Below, in pieces: positions 43,526 through 54,900 of a stretch of 64,000 nt of DNA (positions are counted from its first letter, which is position 1; each line of letters starts with the position of its first letter). The stretch spans positions 62,001 through 126,000 of the forward strand of contig SVBG01000006.1 in the NCBI GenBank assembly GCA_015059015.1. Reading direction: 5' to 3'. The position numbers and the translations under genes are program-made. The notes under the pieces were generated by a model. The model did not search any database and had not been told where the DNA came from. It saw only the letters and a list, made by a program, of their open reading frames with translations. The stretch comes from Erysipelotrichaceae bacterium. Its GTDB lineage: Bacteria; Bacillota_I; Bacilli_A; ML615J-28; CAG-313.

Positions 43526-44497
43526 ATGAACCTATTTAAAAAGAAAACTAAAAAAACAAAACAACATGAACTCAAACAAATAGGTAATGGTGAAGTTGAA
43601 AGCAGATTAATTAAACGTGAGAATAAAAGAATATGGATAACAATTGGTATAGCATCTTTTGTTATAATGGTGATAATTGTAACTAGTTGTATTATCGATA
43701 TATATGATAAAGCATATAAAATTAATGAATATTTTGGATATGGTGTTTTAACTATATTACTTTTATTAATTTTATTCTTTATTATTATTCCATTGTTTAA
43801 ATTATTATTTAGTCCATCTTTTACACTTGATGCAAGTAAAAATAAAGAATATTTAAATAGAAAGAATTATCGTACTTTAAAAAGTGTTGCTAAAAATATT
43901 ATAAAAGGAAATAATTGTGTTCCAAAAGAAGAAAAAGATAAGCTTAGAATGGTAATGAAAAATAGATATGAATTAAGAGATAGGCTTAATTTTATTTATG
44001 ATAAATACATAAAGAAAGATATTAATAAAATTATTTGGGCAACTAGTGTTAAAGTAGCATGTTCAACTGGTATTTCTAAGAATAATGCTTTTGATGCCGC
44101 AACTACAATAATTAGTAACATTAGAATGATTATGCAGATTGTAGTTAAATGTGGTTATCGTCCATCATATACAAAACTTGGGAAACTTATGTTTAAAGTT
44201 TTTAGAAATGCACTAATTGCATATTCAATTGAATCTGCAAATATTGCTGAATGGTTAGTTAATGCGTGTAGTAAATTCTTTAAAGACATACCTGCAATTG
44301 GTAAACCGATTGCTGCTATTATGGAAGGTGCTGCAAATGGATTTTTAACAGCTAGAATTGGTGTTGTTACAAGAAAATATTTATATAATGAGTTTAAAGT
44401 TAATAATACTGGAAAAAATATAGAAGAAATAGAAAATGAAATTTATCAAGAATCAATTAAAGAAGCTAAACAAATAATCGATGAAGGTGGTGTATAA
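43526..44497 (+). CDS. DUF697/YcjF-like membrane protein
   Basis: The 323-residue protein has a basic N-terminal region (about 1-35), two membrane helices (about 38-58 and 72-92) and a C-terminal domain. That domain (about 160-290; VKVACSTGISKNNAFDAATTIISNIRMIMQIV, KVFRNALIAYSIESANIAEW, GAANGFLTARIGVVTRKY) resembles DUF697/UPF0283 (YcjF). In proteobacteria YcjF pairs with the P-loop protein YcjX; no such NTPase is encoded here. Instead two related membrane proteins follow immediately. Function unknown; it starts after GGAGG. Confidence 0.75.
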   Translation: MNLFKKKTKKTKQHELKQIGNGEVESRLIKRENKRIWITIGIASFVIMVIIVTSCIIDIYDKAYKINEYFGYGVLTILLLLILFFIIIPLFKLLFSPSFTLDASKNKEYLNRKNYRTLKSVAKNIIKGNNCVPKEEKDKLRMVMKNRYELRDRLNFIYDKYIKKDINKIIWATSVKVACSTGISKNNAFDAATTIISNIRMIMQIVVKCGYRPSYTKLGKLMFKVFRNALIAYSIESANIAEWLVNACSKFFKDIPAIGKPIAAIMEGAANGFLTARIGVVTRKYLYNEFKVNNTGKNIEEIENEIYQESIKEAKQIIDEGGV

Positions 44498-44498
44498 T

Positions 44499-45230
44499 AT
44501 GTTTTTATTTAGTTTTAAAGACTTATTATCTACTACAATATATAAAGTATTAGTTTTTATTGGTGGTATAATTATTGGAATATTAATAGTAATGCTTATA
44601 TATTTGATTGTTAGCTTTATTCACAAAAGAACAAGACTTAAGAAAAATAATAATACTGTTATTAATCAACCAATATCTAATCCCATTGATGTTGTTAATA
44701 AATATAAAGAATTATATTTAATTGAGTATGCTAATAAATTATTTACAAAAAGAATTAATGGTTTAAAAGATATATCATTACCACTTATTAAAGATATTGC
44801 ATGTCTTTATTATCCTTCTTCTAAAGAACCAATATTAGAAGTTAGTTTTGAAAATTTACTTAACCTTACAAATAGAGTTGTTGATAAAGTTGAAAATATG
44901 GTTAATGATATTATAGCTAGTTCAGTATTTAAAATTGCTTGGGCATCATATGCTAGTGTTAAAAATATTAGAGGATTTTTTTCAAGAATATTCAAAAAAG
45001 AAAAAGAGGATTATTTATCTATTGATGTTAAAAAAGTAAAAATATCTTATATTGTGGAACAACTTGATAATATGAAAAATAAGCCTAAAAAGAATGATAA
45101 AACTGATACAAAAGAGGAAAAGAAATATTTTCTGTTAGATAATTATATTAATCAAAAAGTATTAGATTTAATAGATGAAATTGCAGAAGAAGCAATTCTA
45201 GTATATAGTAATGTAGGGGGTAGCAAATAA
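44499..45230 (+). CDS. Membrane protein, first of a paralogous pair
   Basis: The 243-residue protein has one N-terminal membrane helix (about 13-37), then a cytosolic helical domain containing LIKDIACLYYPSSKEPILEVSFENLLNLTNRVVDKVENMV. This segment is clearly related to the same region of the next protein. The pattern of a helix with (C/S)xYYPxSKxP(L/I)xE resembles the domain found before GTPases in some proteobacterial membrane proteins, by eye. I chose ATG 44499, one base after the upstream stop and after AAGGTGG. The next gene overlaps by one base. Confidence 0.7.
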   Translation: MFLFSFKDLLSTTIYKVLVFIGGIIIGILIVMLIYLIVSFIHKRTRLKKNNNTVINQPISNPIDVVNKYKELYLIEYANKLFTKRINGLKDISLPLIKDIACLYYPSSKEPILEVSFENLLNLTNRVVDKVENMVNDIIASSVFKIAWASYASVKNIRGFFSRIFKKEKEDYLSIDVKKVKISYIVEQLDNMKNKPKKNDKTDTKEEKKYFLLDNYINQKVLDLIDEIAEEAILVYSNVGGSK

Positions 45231-45979
45231 TGACTTTTACATTTACAGATATAATACTTCTTTGTTTTGGTGTATTTATTGGTATAGTATGGGGTGCTTT
45301 CATATTTATAAAAAGAAAAAGATCATTTGTTTTAAAACATATTAATAAAGGTTTCTCAAATATCAATAATGAAGAGAGAAAACTAATTAATGATAAAATT
45401 AATAATGTTTATAGTTATCATCTTGCTGCAAGACGCACTAATGTTAAACTATTATTTGGAATTATTAATATGAAGAGAAAAGTTGATTATAAGATGCTTG
45501 CAGAAAATAATCTTGGAATTAGTGATAGAGATTCATTAATTTCGCTTGTAGATGAGTTAATGTGGCTTGTAGAAGAAGTTGCAAGTATCTATTATCCTGA
45601 TAGTAAAAATCCACTTTTTGAACTTACCATTGAAGAGTTATTTTTACTTATTAGAGAAATAATTAGTCTACTTTCTAATGTAGTTTATGATATAGGCATA
45701 CCAAATTTAGAAAAATTAAAAGTTTCAACTATAAAAGATCTTGTTTTATTTGGTGGTAAAGTTATGAAAGTATATAACTTAAGAAGTGTTAGAATAACGA
45801 TTGGATTTATTAATGCAGCATTTAAAATACAAAGTGTTGTAACACCAATATATTGGATAAAAAAAGGAACTAACGATTTATCTATTACATCACTTTCACA
45901 GTTTATTATTAAATGTATGTTTGAGATTGTAGGTAAAGAAACTGCAAATATTTATAGTAAGAATTTTATAGAAAAATAA
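45230..45979 (+). CDS. Membrane protein, second of the paralogous pair
   Basis: The 249-residue protein has an N-terminal membrane helix (about 7-25) and the shared segment LVEEVASIYYPDSKNPLFELTIEELFLLIREIISLL. Its C-terminal half (SVRITIGFINAAFKIQSVVTPIYWIKKGTN, FIIKCMFEIVGKETANIY) also resembles the DUF697 protein's tail, so all three genes of this module may share ancestry. The ATG overlaps the preceding stop (TAATG). It is the last gene of the run; the PerR promoter follows 10 bp later. Confidence 0.7.
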   Translation: MTFTFTDIILLCFGVFIGIVWGAFIFIKRKRSFVLKHINKGFSNINNEERKLINDKINNVYSYHLAARRTNVKLLFGIINMKRKVDYKMLAENNLGISDRDSLISLVDELMWLVEEVASIYYPDSKNPLFELTIEELFLLIREIISLLSNVVYDIGIPNLEKLKVSTIKDLVLFGGKVMKVYNLRSVRITIGFINAAFKIQSVVTPIYWIKKGTNDLSITSLSQFIIKCMFEIVGKETANIYSKNFIEK

Positions 45980-45988
45980 GCATTATAT

Positions 45989-46017
45989 TTGAAATAATTA
46001 TAAAATTAATATATAAT
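45989..46017 (+). promoter_or_regulatory. Promoter of the perR cluster
   Basis: TTGAAA (45989-45994), a 17-bp spacer and TATAAT (46012-46017): near-consensus. The predicted start (about 46024) lies inside the PerR-box-like repeat. Confidence 0.7.
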
Positions 46018-46021
46018 ATTC

Positions 46022-46042
46022 TTAGAATAAGAATAATTCTAA
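46022..46042. promoter_or_regulatory. PerR-box-like operator
   Basis: TTAGAAT and ATTCTAA form an inverted repeat spaced by 7 bp. The right part TAAGAATAATTCTAA (46028-46042) matches the PerR box TTATAATNATTATAA at 11 of 14 defined positions. It covers the transcription start, fitting autorepression. Confidence 0.55.
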
Positions 46043-46059
46043 AAAATAATGAAAGGAGC

Positions 46060-46434
46060 ATGTATATTAAAATGACTAAGCAAAGAAAGTTAGTTCTTGC
46101 AATAATTAATGAGTCAGAACATCATTTAACTGCTGAAGAGATTTTTATGGAAGCTAAAAATAGAATCAATAGTATTGCTTTTGCAACCATTTATAATAAC
46201 TTAAATGCACTTGTTAATGAAAAGTATATTGCAAGAGTAAAGTCACCAGGGAACCCTGATAGATTTGATAAAGTAACAATTCCACATGAACATGTAGTGT
46301 GTGATTATTGTGGACATATCATGGATGTACATGTCCCTGAAATAAAAGAAATGCTAGAAAAAAGATTAAAATTATCCCTTACATCGTTTAGTCTTGACAT
46401 GCATTATGTTTGCGATACTTGCAAACAATCTTAA
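46060..46434 (+). CDS. perR: PerR-type peroxide-sensing Fur-family repressor
   Basis: The 124-residue protein is a Fur-family winged-helix repressor. Counting from the ATG at 46060, the five regulatory-metal residues of PerR are all present: His22, Asp70, His76, His78 and Asp89 (Asp rather than the Glu usual in Fur/Zur). The structural zinc cysteines are 81, 84, 118 and 121. It should sense peroxide through Fe-catalysed His oxidation. An ATG at 46072 (MTKQRKLVL) fits family length better but lies 13 bases from GGAG; 46060 is too close (one base). The true start is uncertain. A rubrerythrin gene follows. Confidence 0.85.
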   Translation: MYIKMTKQRKLVLAIINESEHHLTAEEIFMEAKNRINSIAFATIYNNLNALVNEKYIARVKSPGNPDRFDKVTIPHEHVVCDYCGHIMDVHVPEIKEMLEKRLKLSLTSFSLDMHYVCDTCKQS

Positions 46435-46480
46435 ATTGGTTAAAATTAATTTCATAAAATTATTAATGGAGGTTTAAAAA

Positions 46481-47014
46481 ATGGAATTAAAAGGATCTAA
46501 AACAGAACAAAACTTAATGACTGCATTCGCAGGAGAAAGCCAAGCTAGAAATAAGTATACTTATTTCGCAAGCGTAGCTCGTAAAGAAGGGTATGAACAA
46601 ATTGCTGCTATTTTTGAACAAACAGCTAACAATGAAAAAGAACATGCTAAAATGTGGTTTAAAGCATTAGGTGAACTTGGAAATACAGCTCAAAACTTAC
46701 TTGCTGCTGCTGAAGGTGAAAACTACGAATGGACAGATATGTATGATAAATTTGCTAAAGAAGCAGAAGAAGAAGGATTTACACGTCTTGCATATCAATT
46801 TAGAGCAGTTGCTGCTATTGAAAAATCACATGAAGAAAGATATCGTGCACTTCTTAATAATGTAGAAATGCAACAAGTATTCGAAAAAGCTGAAGAAACT
46901 ATGTGGGAATGTCGTAACTGTGGTCATTTAGTTATGGGTAAAAAAGCTCCTGAAGTTTGTCCAGTATGTGCTCATCCAAAGAGTTACTTTGAAGTAAGAA
47001 AAGAAAACTATTAA
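46481..47014 (+). CDS. rbr: Rubrerythrin
   Basis: The 177-residue protein has a ferritin-like four-helix di-iron domain (about 1-135; [57 protein letters not shown], with the Glu and His ligands) and a C-terminal rubredoxin domain (ECRNCGH and [12 protein letters not shown], four Cys). It reduces hydrogen peroxide to water in the cytosol of anaerobes. It lies 46 bp after perR with a strong TGGAGG and probably shares its transcript and control. A terminator follows at 47023. Confidence 0.95.
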   Translation: MELKGSKTEQNLMTAFAGESQARNKYTYFASVARKEGYEQIAAIFEQTANNEKEHAKMWFKALGELGNTAQNLLAAAEGENYEWTDMYDKFAKEAEEEGFTRLAYQFRAVAAIEKSHEERYRALLNNVEMQQVFEKAEETMWECRNCGHLVMGKKAPEVCPVCAHPKSYFEVRKENY

Positions 47015-47022
47015 AAAAATTG

Positions 47023-47049
47023 TGGTCAGATTAAATTCTGACCATTTTA
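47023..47049 (+). terminator. Intrinsic terminator after rubrerythrin
   Basis: TGGTCAGA (47023-47030) pairs perfectly with TCTGACCA (47037-47044), followed by TTTTAT. The tail is short, so read-through into the next gene is possible. Confidence 0.7.
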
Positions 47050-47073
47050 TGTAAAATAAAAGGTGTGGTGATT

Positions 47074-48735
47074 ATGAAAATAATAATAATTGGTGGTGTT
47101 GCAGGAGGAGCATCTGCTGCTGCAAGACTAAGACGTTTAGATGAAAAGTGTGAAATTATAATTTTTGAAAGAACAAATTTTGTTTCTTATGCAACTTGTG
47201 GTCTTCCTTATTATATAGGTGATGTAATAACTGATGATAATCAGTTGACTGTTCAAACACCAGAGTCTTTTAAAAGAAGATTTAATATTGATGTTAGAAC
47301 AAACCATGAAGTAATTGATATAGATAAAAATAAAAAAGAAGTTCTAGTAAAAAATCTCATTACTAATGAAGAATTTATTGAATCTTTCGATAAATTAATT
47401 CTAGCAACAGGTTCTAAACCAATCCTTCCTTCTTTTTATAAAGAAAGTGATAAAGTATTTACTTTAAGAACAGTTGAGGATAGCAAAAAAATTAAATCAT
47501 ATATTTATAAAAATAATATTAAAAGTGCTGCAATTATAGGTGCAGGGTATATTGGAATTGAGCTTGCAGAAAATCTAAGAAATTTAAATATGGATGTTAA
47601 TGTCATAGATGCTAATGATCAAGTGCTATCGATTTTAGATAAAGATATTGTATCCTTTGTTCATACTACATTAAAAAAAAATGGTATTAAATTAAATTTA
47701 GATCAAAAAGTAGAAGATATTATTATAGATGATGATAAAGTTATTACTGTTCTAAGTAATGAAAAAATAGCATCTGATATTGTAGTTGTTGCGGTTGGAG
47801 TTAAACCTGAATCTATACTTGCTAAAAAAGTAGGTTTAGAATTAGGTTTAAAGGACAGTATTAAAGTAGATGAATATATGAGAACCTCTATTGAAGATAT
47901 TTATGCAGTAGGAGATGCTGTAGAAGTAAATAATTTAATATCTAATACTAATTCTTTAATTTCACTTGCCGGTCCTGCTAGTAAGCAAGGAAGAATTGCT
48001 GCTGATAATATTTTTGGAATAAATAGTTCATATGCTGGATCTATTGGAACATCTATTTTAAAAATATTTGATTTAAATGTTGCATCTGTTGGTATTAATG
48101 AAAAAGAATGTATTAATAAAGGTATAAAGTACGAAAAAGTAATTTTATCTCCACTTAATCATGCAGGTTATTACCCTAATGCTAATGTTTTAACAATTAA
48201 GTTAATATATAATAAATCTAGTTTAAATATTCTTGGTGCACAGCTTATTGGAGCTGATGGTGTTGATAAACGTATTGATGTAATTGCTACTGCAATAAAA
48301 GCTAAAATGAAAGCAATTGATCTTGCATATTTAGAACTTGCGTATGCACCACCATTTTCAAGTTCCAAAGATCCAATAAATTTAGCTGGGTTTATTGTTG
48401 AAAATATTGAAAATGGATTGGTTAAACAGTTTTATTATGAAGATATTGATAATTTAAGAAAAGATCCTAATGTTATATTATTAGACACAAGAACTCCTTT
48501 AGAATATGGAAGAGGATTTGCAGAAGGTTTTATAAATATTCCACTTGATAATTTAAGAGAAAGAATTAACGAATTGGATAAATCAAAGAAAATTTATGTA
48601 ATGTGTCAAAGTGGTTTAAGAAGTTATCTTGCAACAAGAATATTGGTTCAAAATGGGTTTGATGCATATAACTTTGTCGGTGGATATAGATTATATAATT
48701 CTATTTACAGAGAGTTTTATAGTTATAATGAATAA
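47074..48735 (+). CDS. CoA-disulfide reductase-like flavoprotein with C-terminal rhodanese
   Basis: The 553-residue protein has the FAD motif GGVAGGASAAARLRR, the redox Cys42 in SYATCGLPYYIG (single-cysteine CoADR/NADH oxidase group), an NAD motif IIGAGYIGIELAENL, AVGDAVEV and a dimerisation domain (to about 445). A rhodanese domain (about 460-553) has catalytic Cys511 in MCQSGLRS. Such fusions reduce CoA disulfides, polysulfides or persulfides with NAD(P)H. The start is ATG 47074 after AGGTG; GTG codons at 47065 and 47068 also fit the frame. It lies just downstream of perR-rbr, so peroxide or sulfur stress is the likely context. Confidence 0.88.
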   Translation: MKIIIIGGVAGGASAAARLRRLDEKCEIIIFERTNFVSYATCGLPYYIGDVITDDNQLTVQTPESFKRRFNIDVRTNHEVIDIDKNKKEVLVKNLITNEEFIESFDKLILATGSKPILPSFYKESDKVFTLRTVEDSKKIKSYIYKNNIKSAAIIGAGYIGIELAENLRNLNMDVNVIDANDQVLSILDKDIVSFVHTTLKKNGIKLNLDQKVEDIIIDDDKVITVLSNEKIASDIVVVAVGVKPESILAKKVGLELGLKDSIKVDEYMRTSIEDIYAVGDAVEVNNLISNTNSLISLAGPASKQGRIAADNIFGINSSYAGSIGTSILKIFDLNVASVGINEKECINKGIKYEKVILSPLNHAGYYPNANVLTIKLIYNKSSLNILGAQLIGADGVDKRIDVIATAIKAKMKAIDLAYLELAYAPPFSSSKDPINLAGFIVENIENGLVKQFYYEDIDNLRKDPNVILLDTRTPLEYGRGFAEGFINIPLDNLRERINELDKSKKIYVMCQSGLRSYLATRILVQNGFDAYNFVGGYRLYNSIYREFYSYNE

Positions 48736-48775
48736 TAAAACCATTTTTGTCATAGAAAATAAATATATTTTTCTC

Positions 48776-48805
48776 TTTACAAAATATACCAAATTATGGT
48801 AAAAT
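48776..48805 (+). promoter_or_regulatory. Promoter of the RHS leader
   Basis: TTTACA (48776-48781), an 18-bp spacer and TAAAAT (48800-48805) preceded by TGG. The predicted start is at about 48811-48812. Confidence 0.7.
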
Positions 48806-48810
48806 ATTAG

Positions 48811-48910
48811 TGGGGATACAGCCCTTAGATAATTTTTTATAATTACTTAAGGTTAAAATTTAATAAAATATTAGCAGCCTATTTAAGTAATTATAAATAG
48901 GCTGCTTTTT
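48811..48910 (+). ncRNA. Attenuator-type leader of the RHS gene, class not identified
   Basis: The leader begins GGGGATACAGCCC and contains two exclusive structures. The terminator is AGCAGCCTATTT / AAATAGGCTGCT (48873-48884 with 48895-48906) with T's. The other is a perfect 15-bp duplex between TTTATAATTACTTAA (48836-48850) and TTAAGTAATTATAAA (48883-48897), which uses the terminator loop and inner stem. Forming the duplex would open the terminator and let the 6.4-kb gene be transcribed. I recognise no known riboswitch; the trigger is unknown. Confidence 0.7.
48873..48910 (+). terminator. Regulated terminator before the RHS gene
   Basis: A 12-bp perfect stem with a 10-base loop and five T's, located 18 bp before the start codon of the RHS gene. 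Confidence 0.85.
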
Positions 48911-48927
48911 GAATAGGAGGATAGAAA

Positions 48928-51900
48928 ATGAAAAAGTTTTTATGTAAATTAGTCTTTAAAACTACTATTATTACTTTAGTGCTTGGATTTTTTATTCAAA
49001 CGATTAGTTTATTTCCGTTTTATGCTTTTGCAAGTACAACAAGTAATTTTGAAGAAATCAATATTAATAGTGTAAATAATGTTGATGAAGATAATGTTAG
49101 ACTACTATATGAAGTAGAAGACTTAAGAACAGAATATTTAAAAGTCTTTAGACGAACTGATGGAAAGTTAGAATATGCATATTATGATGACTTGGTAAAT
49201 TATTATGATGGGGAAAAATATGTAGAAGTAGATGCATCATATAATTTAGAAAATAATGAGTATTCACAAATTATTAATAAATATAGTGTTAAGCTTCCAC
49301 AGAAACTTCATGAAAATAAAAAAATTAAATTATCATTTGATAATTCTCTTTCTTTAGAAATAACATATAACGATATATCAAAAACATCTGGAATAGTAAT
49401 TGATAGTGAAAATAATACTGATAAAATTAATGAACTTAAAAATGTAAGTGGAAGTGTTTTATATAGTGATATTTTTGATAATGTTGATTTAAAAATAGAA
49501 TCTAGTGGAACTAAATTTAAAGAAAATATTATTTTAAATGAATATGTTGATAATTTTAGTTTTAGTTATAATATTAAATTAAATGGTTTAACTCTTTCGT
49601 ATAATGATAAAACAATAGAATTTGTTAATGAAGAAAATGAGACTATATATGAAATATCACCATACTTTATGTATGATGATAGCAACAGTTATAGTGAAGA
49701 TATAGAATTAAAAGTTGAAGAAACTAAATCTGATGAGTATACGTTTACAGTTATACCAAGTGTTGACTATTTAAAATCTGCAACATATCCTGTTATAATA
49801 GATCCTGTTTTATCTTATACTGCATCAACTTCAAGTGATTCAGTTATTAAGTTAAAAACAATTCAAAAAGGTTTTTCAAGTAGTCAAGCAACATCTCAAC
49901 TTAAACTTATAAAGTATATTAATGAAGCAGAAGGATTTACTGAAAATATTGGACATTATGGAATTATGGAAGTTAATTTGGCGTTAATTCAAGAATTATA
50001 TGATATCGATTATGCATATGTAAGATTAAAAGGTTATAGCGCAAATTATCAAGATAAAGCTGTTATAAGAAGAATTAAAACAGAAAGTTACGATTATATT
50101 GATGGTACAACAAGTTATGTTATGGACAAGTCTATAGTAGAAATGGAAAATGCAGGAAATAGTTATTATACAATTGATTTAACTAACTATTATAATATTT
50201 TAATACATAATAAAGTAACATTCGAAATATCTCCTGAGAATTTTTATGGTAATGAAGCAACACAATTATTTGGAACACAATTATCTAGTGGGTCATATTT
50301 ACCAGTAGTAAATATCGTAGCATGTAATTACGATGGTTTATCTAGTGATAGAACATATGAATCAGTCTCTGCGGGAAATGCAGGAACCATTTATATAGAT
50401 AATGCACTTGGTCTTTCTAATTTAGGTATTACAGGTTATAATAATGATAATTTAAATTTAATCCATTATTATTCACAAAGTGTGTCTGGTAATATAGGTT
50501 TTGGTAATAAAATGAATATTAGTTTATATGAAAGAATTACTGAAGTGAATGATGAAATTCTATGTTATACAAATGGAACAGGATATAATGAATATTTTTA
50601 TTATGATGAAAACACAAATACTTATAAATCAGAAGATGGTAATAATTCATATATTGAGTTAAATGGATATAGATATACTTATATATCCGAATCAATTAAA
50701 AAAGAATTTGGTTTTAATGATATTATTAATAAAATAATGTTAAATTATGATTCAGAAGATGAAAAGTTAAGAAAAGAGATAAAATATGAATTAACTGGAA
50801 ATTTAATTACATTAGTTAGTTGTGATGATGCAAGAATTAATTTAGTATATAAAACTGTAAATAACCAAACTTTACTTGATTATGTGAAAGTACAAAAGGA
50901 TATTAAAGATGGTTTTGAAGATTTTATAAAAATTGTTTATACATATGATAATAGTTATAATCTTGTTAATATAAAAAAATATCAGGGTAATATAGCTAAA
51001 ATGGAAGAAGAACTTTTAGAAAATGAAAATGATCCTACCCTTTCTGAATATGATAAAGAAATAGGGGTAGCAGGAATATCATTGAGGTATTTACAATATC
51101 AAAACTATTATGAATATGATAGTAATAATAATTTAACTAAAGCGTATTCTACTAAGAATTATATATCTTATGAAGAAAACCCTAATGCATATTCAGGAAT
51201 AGTACTTAGTTATTATGATGGTAAAGTATCTAATTATAAGTATAAGTTAGAAAGTAGTTCTGACTTAAAACAAGCAATGACATTTACATATGGAGATAAA
51301 CAAACTACGCTTACTGATTACACAGGCTATTCTAGAACTTATTTATTTGATTATTTTGATCATACAATTAATGTACTTGATAGTAAAGGATATGCAGTAA
51401 ATTATTCATACGCAAATTTTGCGGATGAATTAGCAAGTTTAAATCCAAAGTATTACTTAAAAAATCAAATAACACACATTAGTGATGCGGTAAATACAAC
51501 AAACAATCCAGTACTTAACGGAGGATTTGAAAATGCATCAGGAAGCGGAGATGTATGTTATTGGAAAAAAAGTGATAATTTAAGTATTACATCAAATAAT
51601 TTAACACAAGAATCACCGTTTGGTAATTTAGCATTAAAACTTGGAAAAGAAATAAATAATTCTACACTTTCCGCAAAACAAACAATATATATGCCAATAG
51701 GTAACTATACACTTACATCAGTAGTTAAAACATCATCAAGTATCTTAAGCAATGATAATTTTGTTGGTTATATAAAAGTAGTAAGTAATGATGAAGGTGC
51801 AGTTATGCATGAAGAAAAAACATTTTCTAATAAGATGTATGAATATGTTGAAACTACATTTACAGTAAACTATCCAACATATGTAGAAATCATTTGTGGA

Positions 51901-54900
51901 ATAAGACCAACAAATGAAAATGAAAGTTTATCTATAGGTGATTATGCATATTTTGATAATATTGGCGTGTCTAATGGAACGATTACATCAACTTATAATT
52001 TAATAGAAAATAGTTCATTTGAAATTAATCCTAGTATTATTGGTGATAATACTGTAGATACAAGGTGGAATCTAAACTACGCAAGTATTACAGAAAGATA
52101 TACAATAGATGAAAACTTTGGAATTAGTAATTTAAGATTTAGTATAAAAGGTACCGCAACTCAAACTATTGATTATAATACAAAACCAGGTGATTTATTT
52201 ACCCTTTATGCGTTTTCAAATTATGAAAATGGAGCAGGAAATTTAAAAGTAAAGGTACGTTTCTATGATTCGACAAACTCTAATTCAACAGAATATTATA
52301 CATTAAGATTCGTTAGTGGAGTAAAATATGATCAATTTGCACTTGGTAGTATAAAAGTAGATAGTCCTACTGGAACTGAAGAAACAGAAGAAGTTACATA
52401 TAATAAGATTAAGATTATAATATCTAATGAATCACCAAATGTTGTAACAGTTGATAATGTGACACTACTTCCTGTTACAAATGGAAAAGCATATGAATAT
52501 AATGAACTTGGAAAAGTAACAAAAATAACTGAAGGAACAAATGAAACAACAATTGGATACGATGAAGATGGATATACAATAAATCAAATAAAAACATCTA
52601 ATGTAGGCGATGAATTAAATGAACCATATACAAGCGTTAACTTTAATGAATCATACATTAATGGAAGAACGTTAAAAGAATATGTATTAGAATCATTTGA
52701 AGAGACAACTACAAATACAACATCATTTAAAACAATGGATTTTGAAAAAGAAAATGATGAATCAGGAAGTATATATACAAGTTTTATAGATGATGATAAT
52801 TATGGATATACAACTTCCGCGATCTATGATGAGTATTATAAATATCAATTATCATATACAGATGAATTTGGCAACACAACAAATTATGAATATGATTATT
52901 ATACAGGTAACATAATTAAATCATCAACTAACTATGATCATTATCTAGTTGATGAAGAAACTTTATTAAATTATGTATACACATATGATAAATATGGAAA
53001 TTTACAACAATTTAAAATGTCAAACTCAATTCTTAATCCAAACTTTGATGAAAATGAAGAAGAAAGTGAATATAACGCTAAAGAAATAGAATTTTCATCA
53101 AGATTTATTTATTATAAATATGACACAAAAGGTAATATCATAATGATATTATTAAATAATACAAATGATAGAGTATATTATTTTGATTATGATGAATTTA
53201 ATATGTTAACAAGCGTAAGATTAAATGACTTAGTAATTAAACAATATGAATATCTATATATTAATGGAATCAATACAGGCCTTGTAATAAAAGAAATAAA
53301 TGGAAAATTAACAGAAAACTCATATGATTATACATATTATGAATATTCATATGATAATAATTATAATATAGAATCATATACATATAATTACTTTGAAAAT
53401 AACATATTAAAATCTATCCCTCAAGCAATATATAAATATGATGAAAATTCAACATTAACATATTATCAAGATTGTTTAGAAAACTTAACATATTATTATA
53501 TTTATGATATAAATGGAAATCTAAAAGAAATAAGAATATTTGATGAAACAATAACATCTGATAATACTACATATGATTATGTAAGTTTTGAATATGATAC
53601 TAATAATAGAATTACAAAAGTAGATAGATGCTTTAATGGAAATATTCAAACAACAGAATATACATACAAAAACAGTGAACTTAAATCACTAACAATTAAT
53701 GATACATTATTTACAAAACCAGAAGAAGTAATTGAAGAAGATAAAAAAATATTAAAATCATATATAGAGAATATAAATGAAGAAAAAATCTTAATAGAAA
53801 AAGATTATTATGAAACACCTGATTTATATCTAACTTTAAATGAATTGGATGAGGTAGATGAAAGTGATAAAGGAATTTCATCTAGAATTGGAAAACAAGA
53901 AATTATTATCAATAATACTACATATACTTATAACTACACATATGATAATACAGGAAATATTATTTGTATAGAATATACTGATAGTTCTAATACAGAGAAT
54001 AATAGAAAATATTTATACACATATTATTTTGGTGAACTAATTAATGAAACAGTTGAAAAAAATGGAACAATAATATATAATTGTACATATAATTATGATT
54101 TATATGGAAATATTACAAGTATTGAAAGAACTCTTAAAACTGGTGTTTATTCAAATTTACCAAGCACACAAACATTTATATATAATTCATATAATGAACT
54201 TATTTCGTATACAGTTGATGGTGTAACTTACCAAGTAAGTTATAATTATGGTAATCCTAATAAATATAAAGATTACAATCTAACATTTACAAATGGAAAC
54301 CTAACATCACTAATAAATACAGATAATAACATATCATATGAATATAATGCAGATGGAATAAGAATTAAAAAAGTAGTAAATGGAACAACTACATTATACA
54401 AAGTATATAATGGTCTTATAATAGAAGAAGAAGTATTAGGAAATGAAAGTTCAAAGATACAATACTTGTATGATGAAAATAACTTATTACTTGGATTTAT
54501 TTATGGTAATGAAACATATTATTATCAAAGAACACTAACAGGTGAAATAGTAAAAATAATTAATTCTGATGGATTAATTGTAGGTGAATACATCTATGAT
54601 GCGTATGGAAATATCTTAAATATAAATGTATTAAGTGAAATAGCAGAGATAAATCCATATAGATATAAGGGGTATTATTTTGATACAGAAACTAATCTTT
54701 ACTACTGCAAATCTAGATACTATAGTCCAGAAATAATAAGATGGATATCACAAGATGAAATAGAATATTTAGATACATCAAGTGTTAATGGATGTAATTT
54801 ATATACGTATTGTAATAATAATCCGATTACAGGTTATGATCCTAATGGAAATTGGAATTGGGGGAAATTTTTGACTATTGCGGGGTATTTAGTAGGTGCA

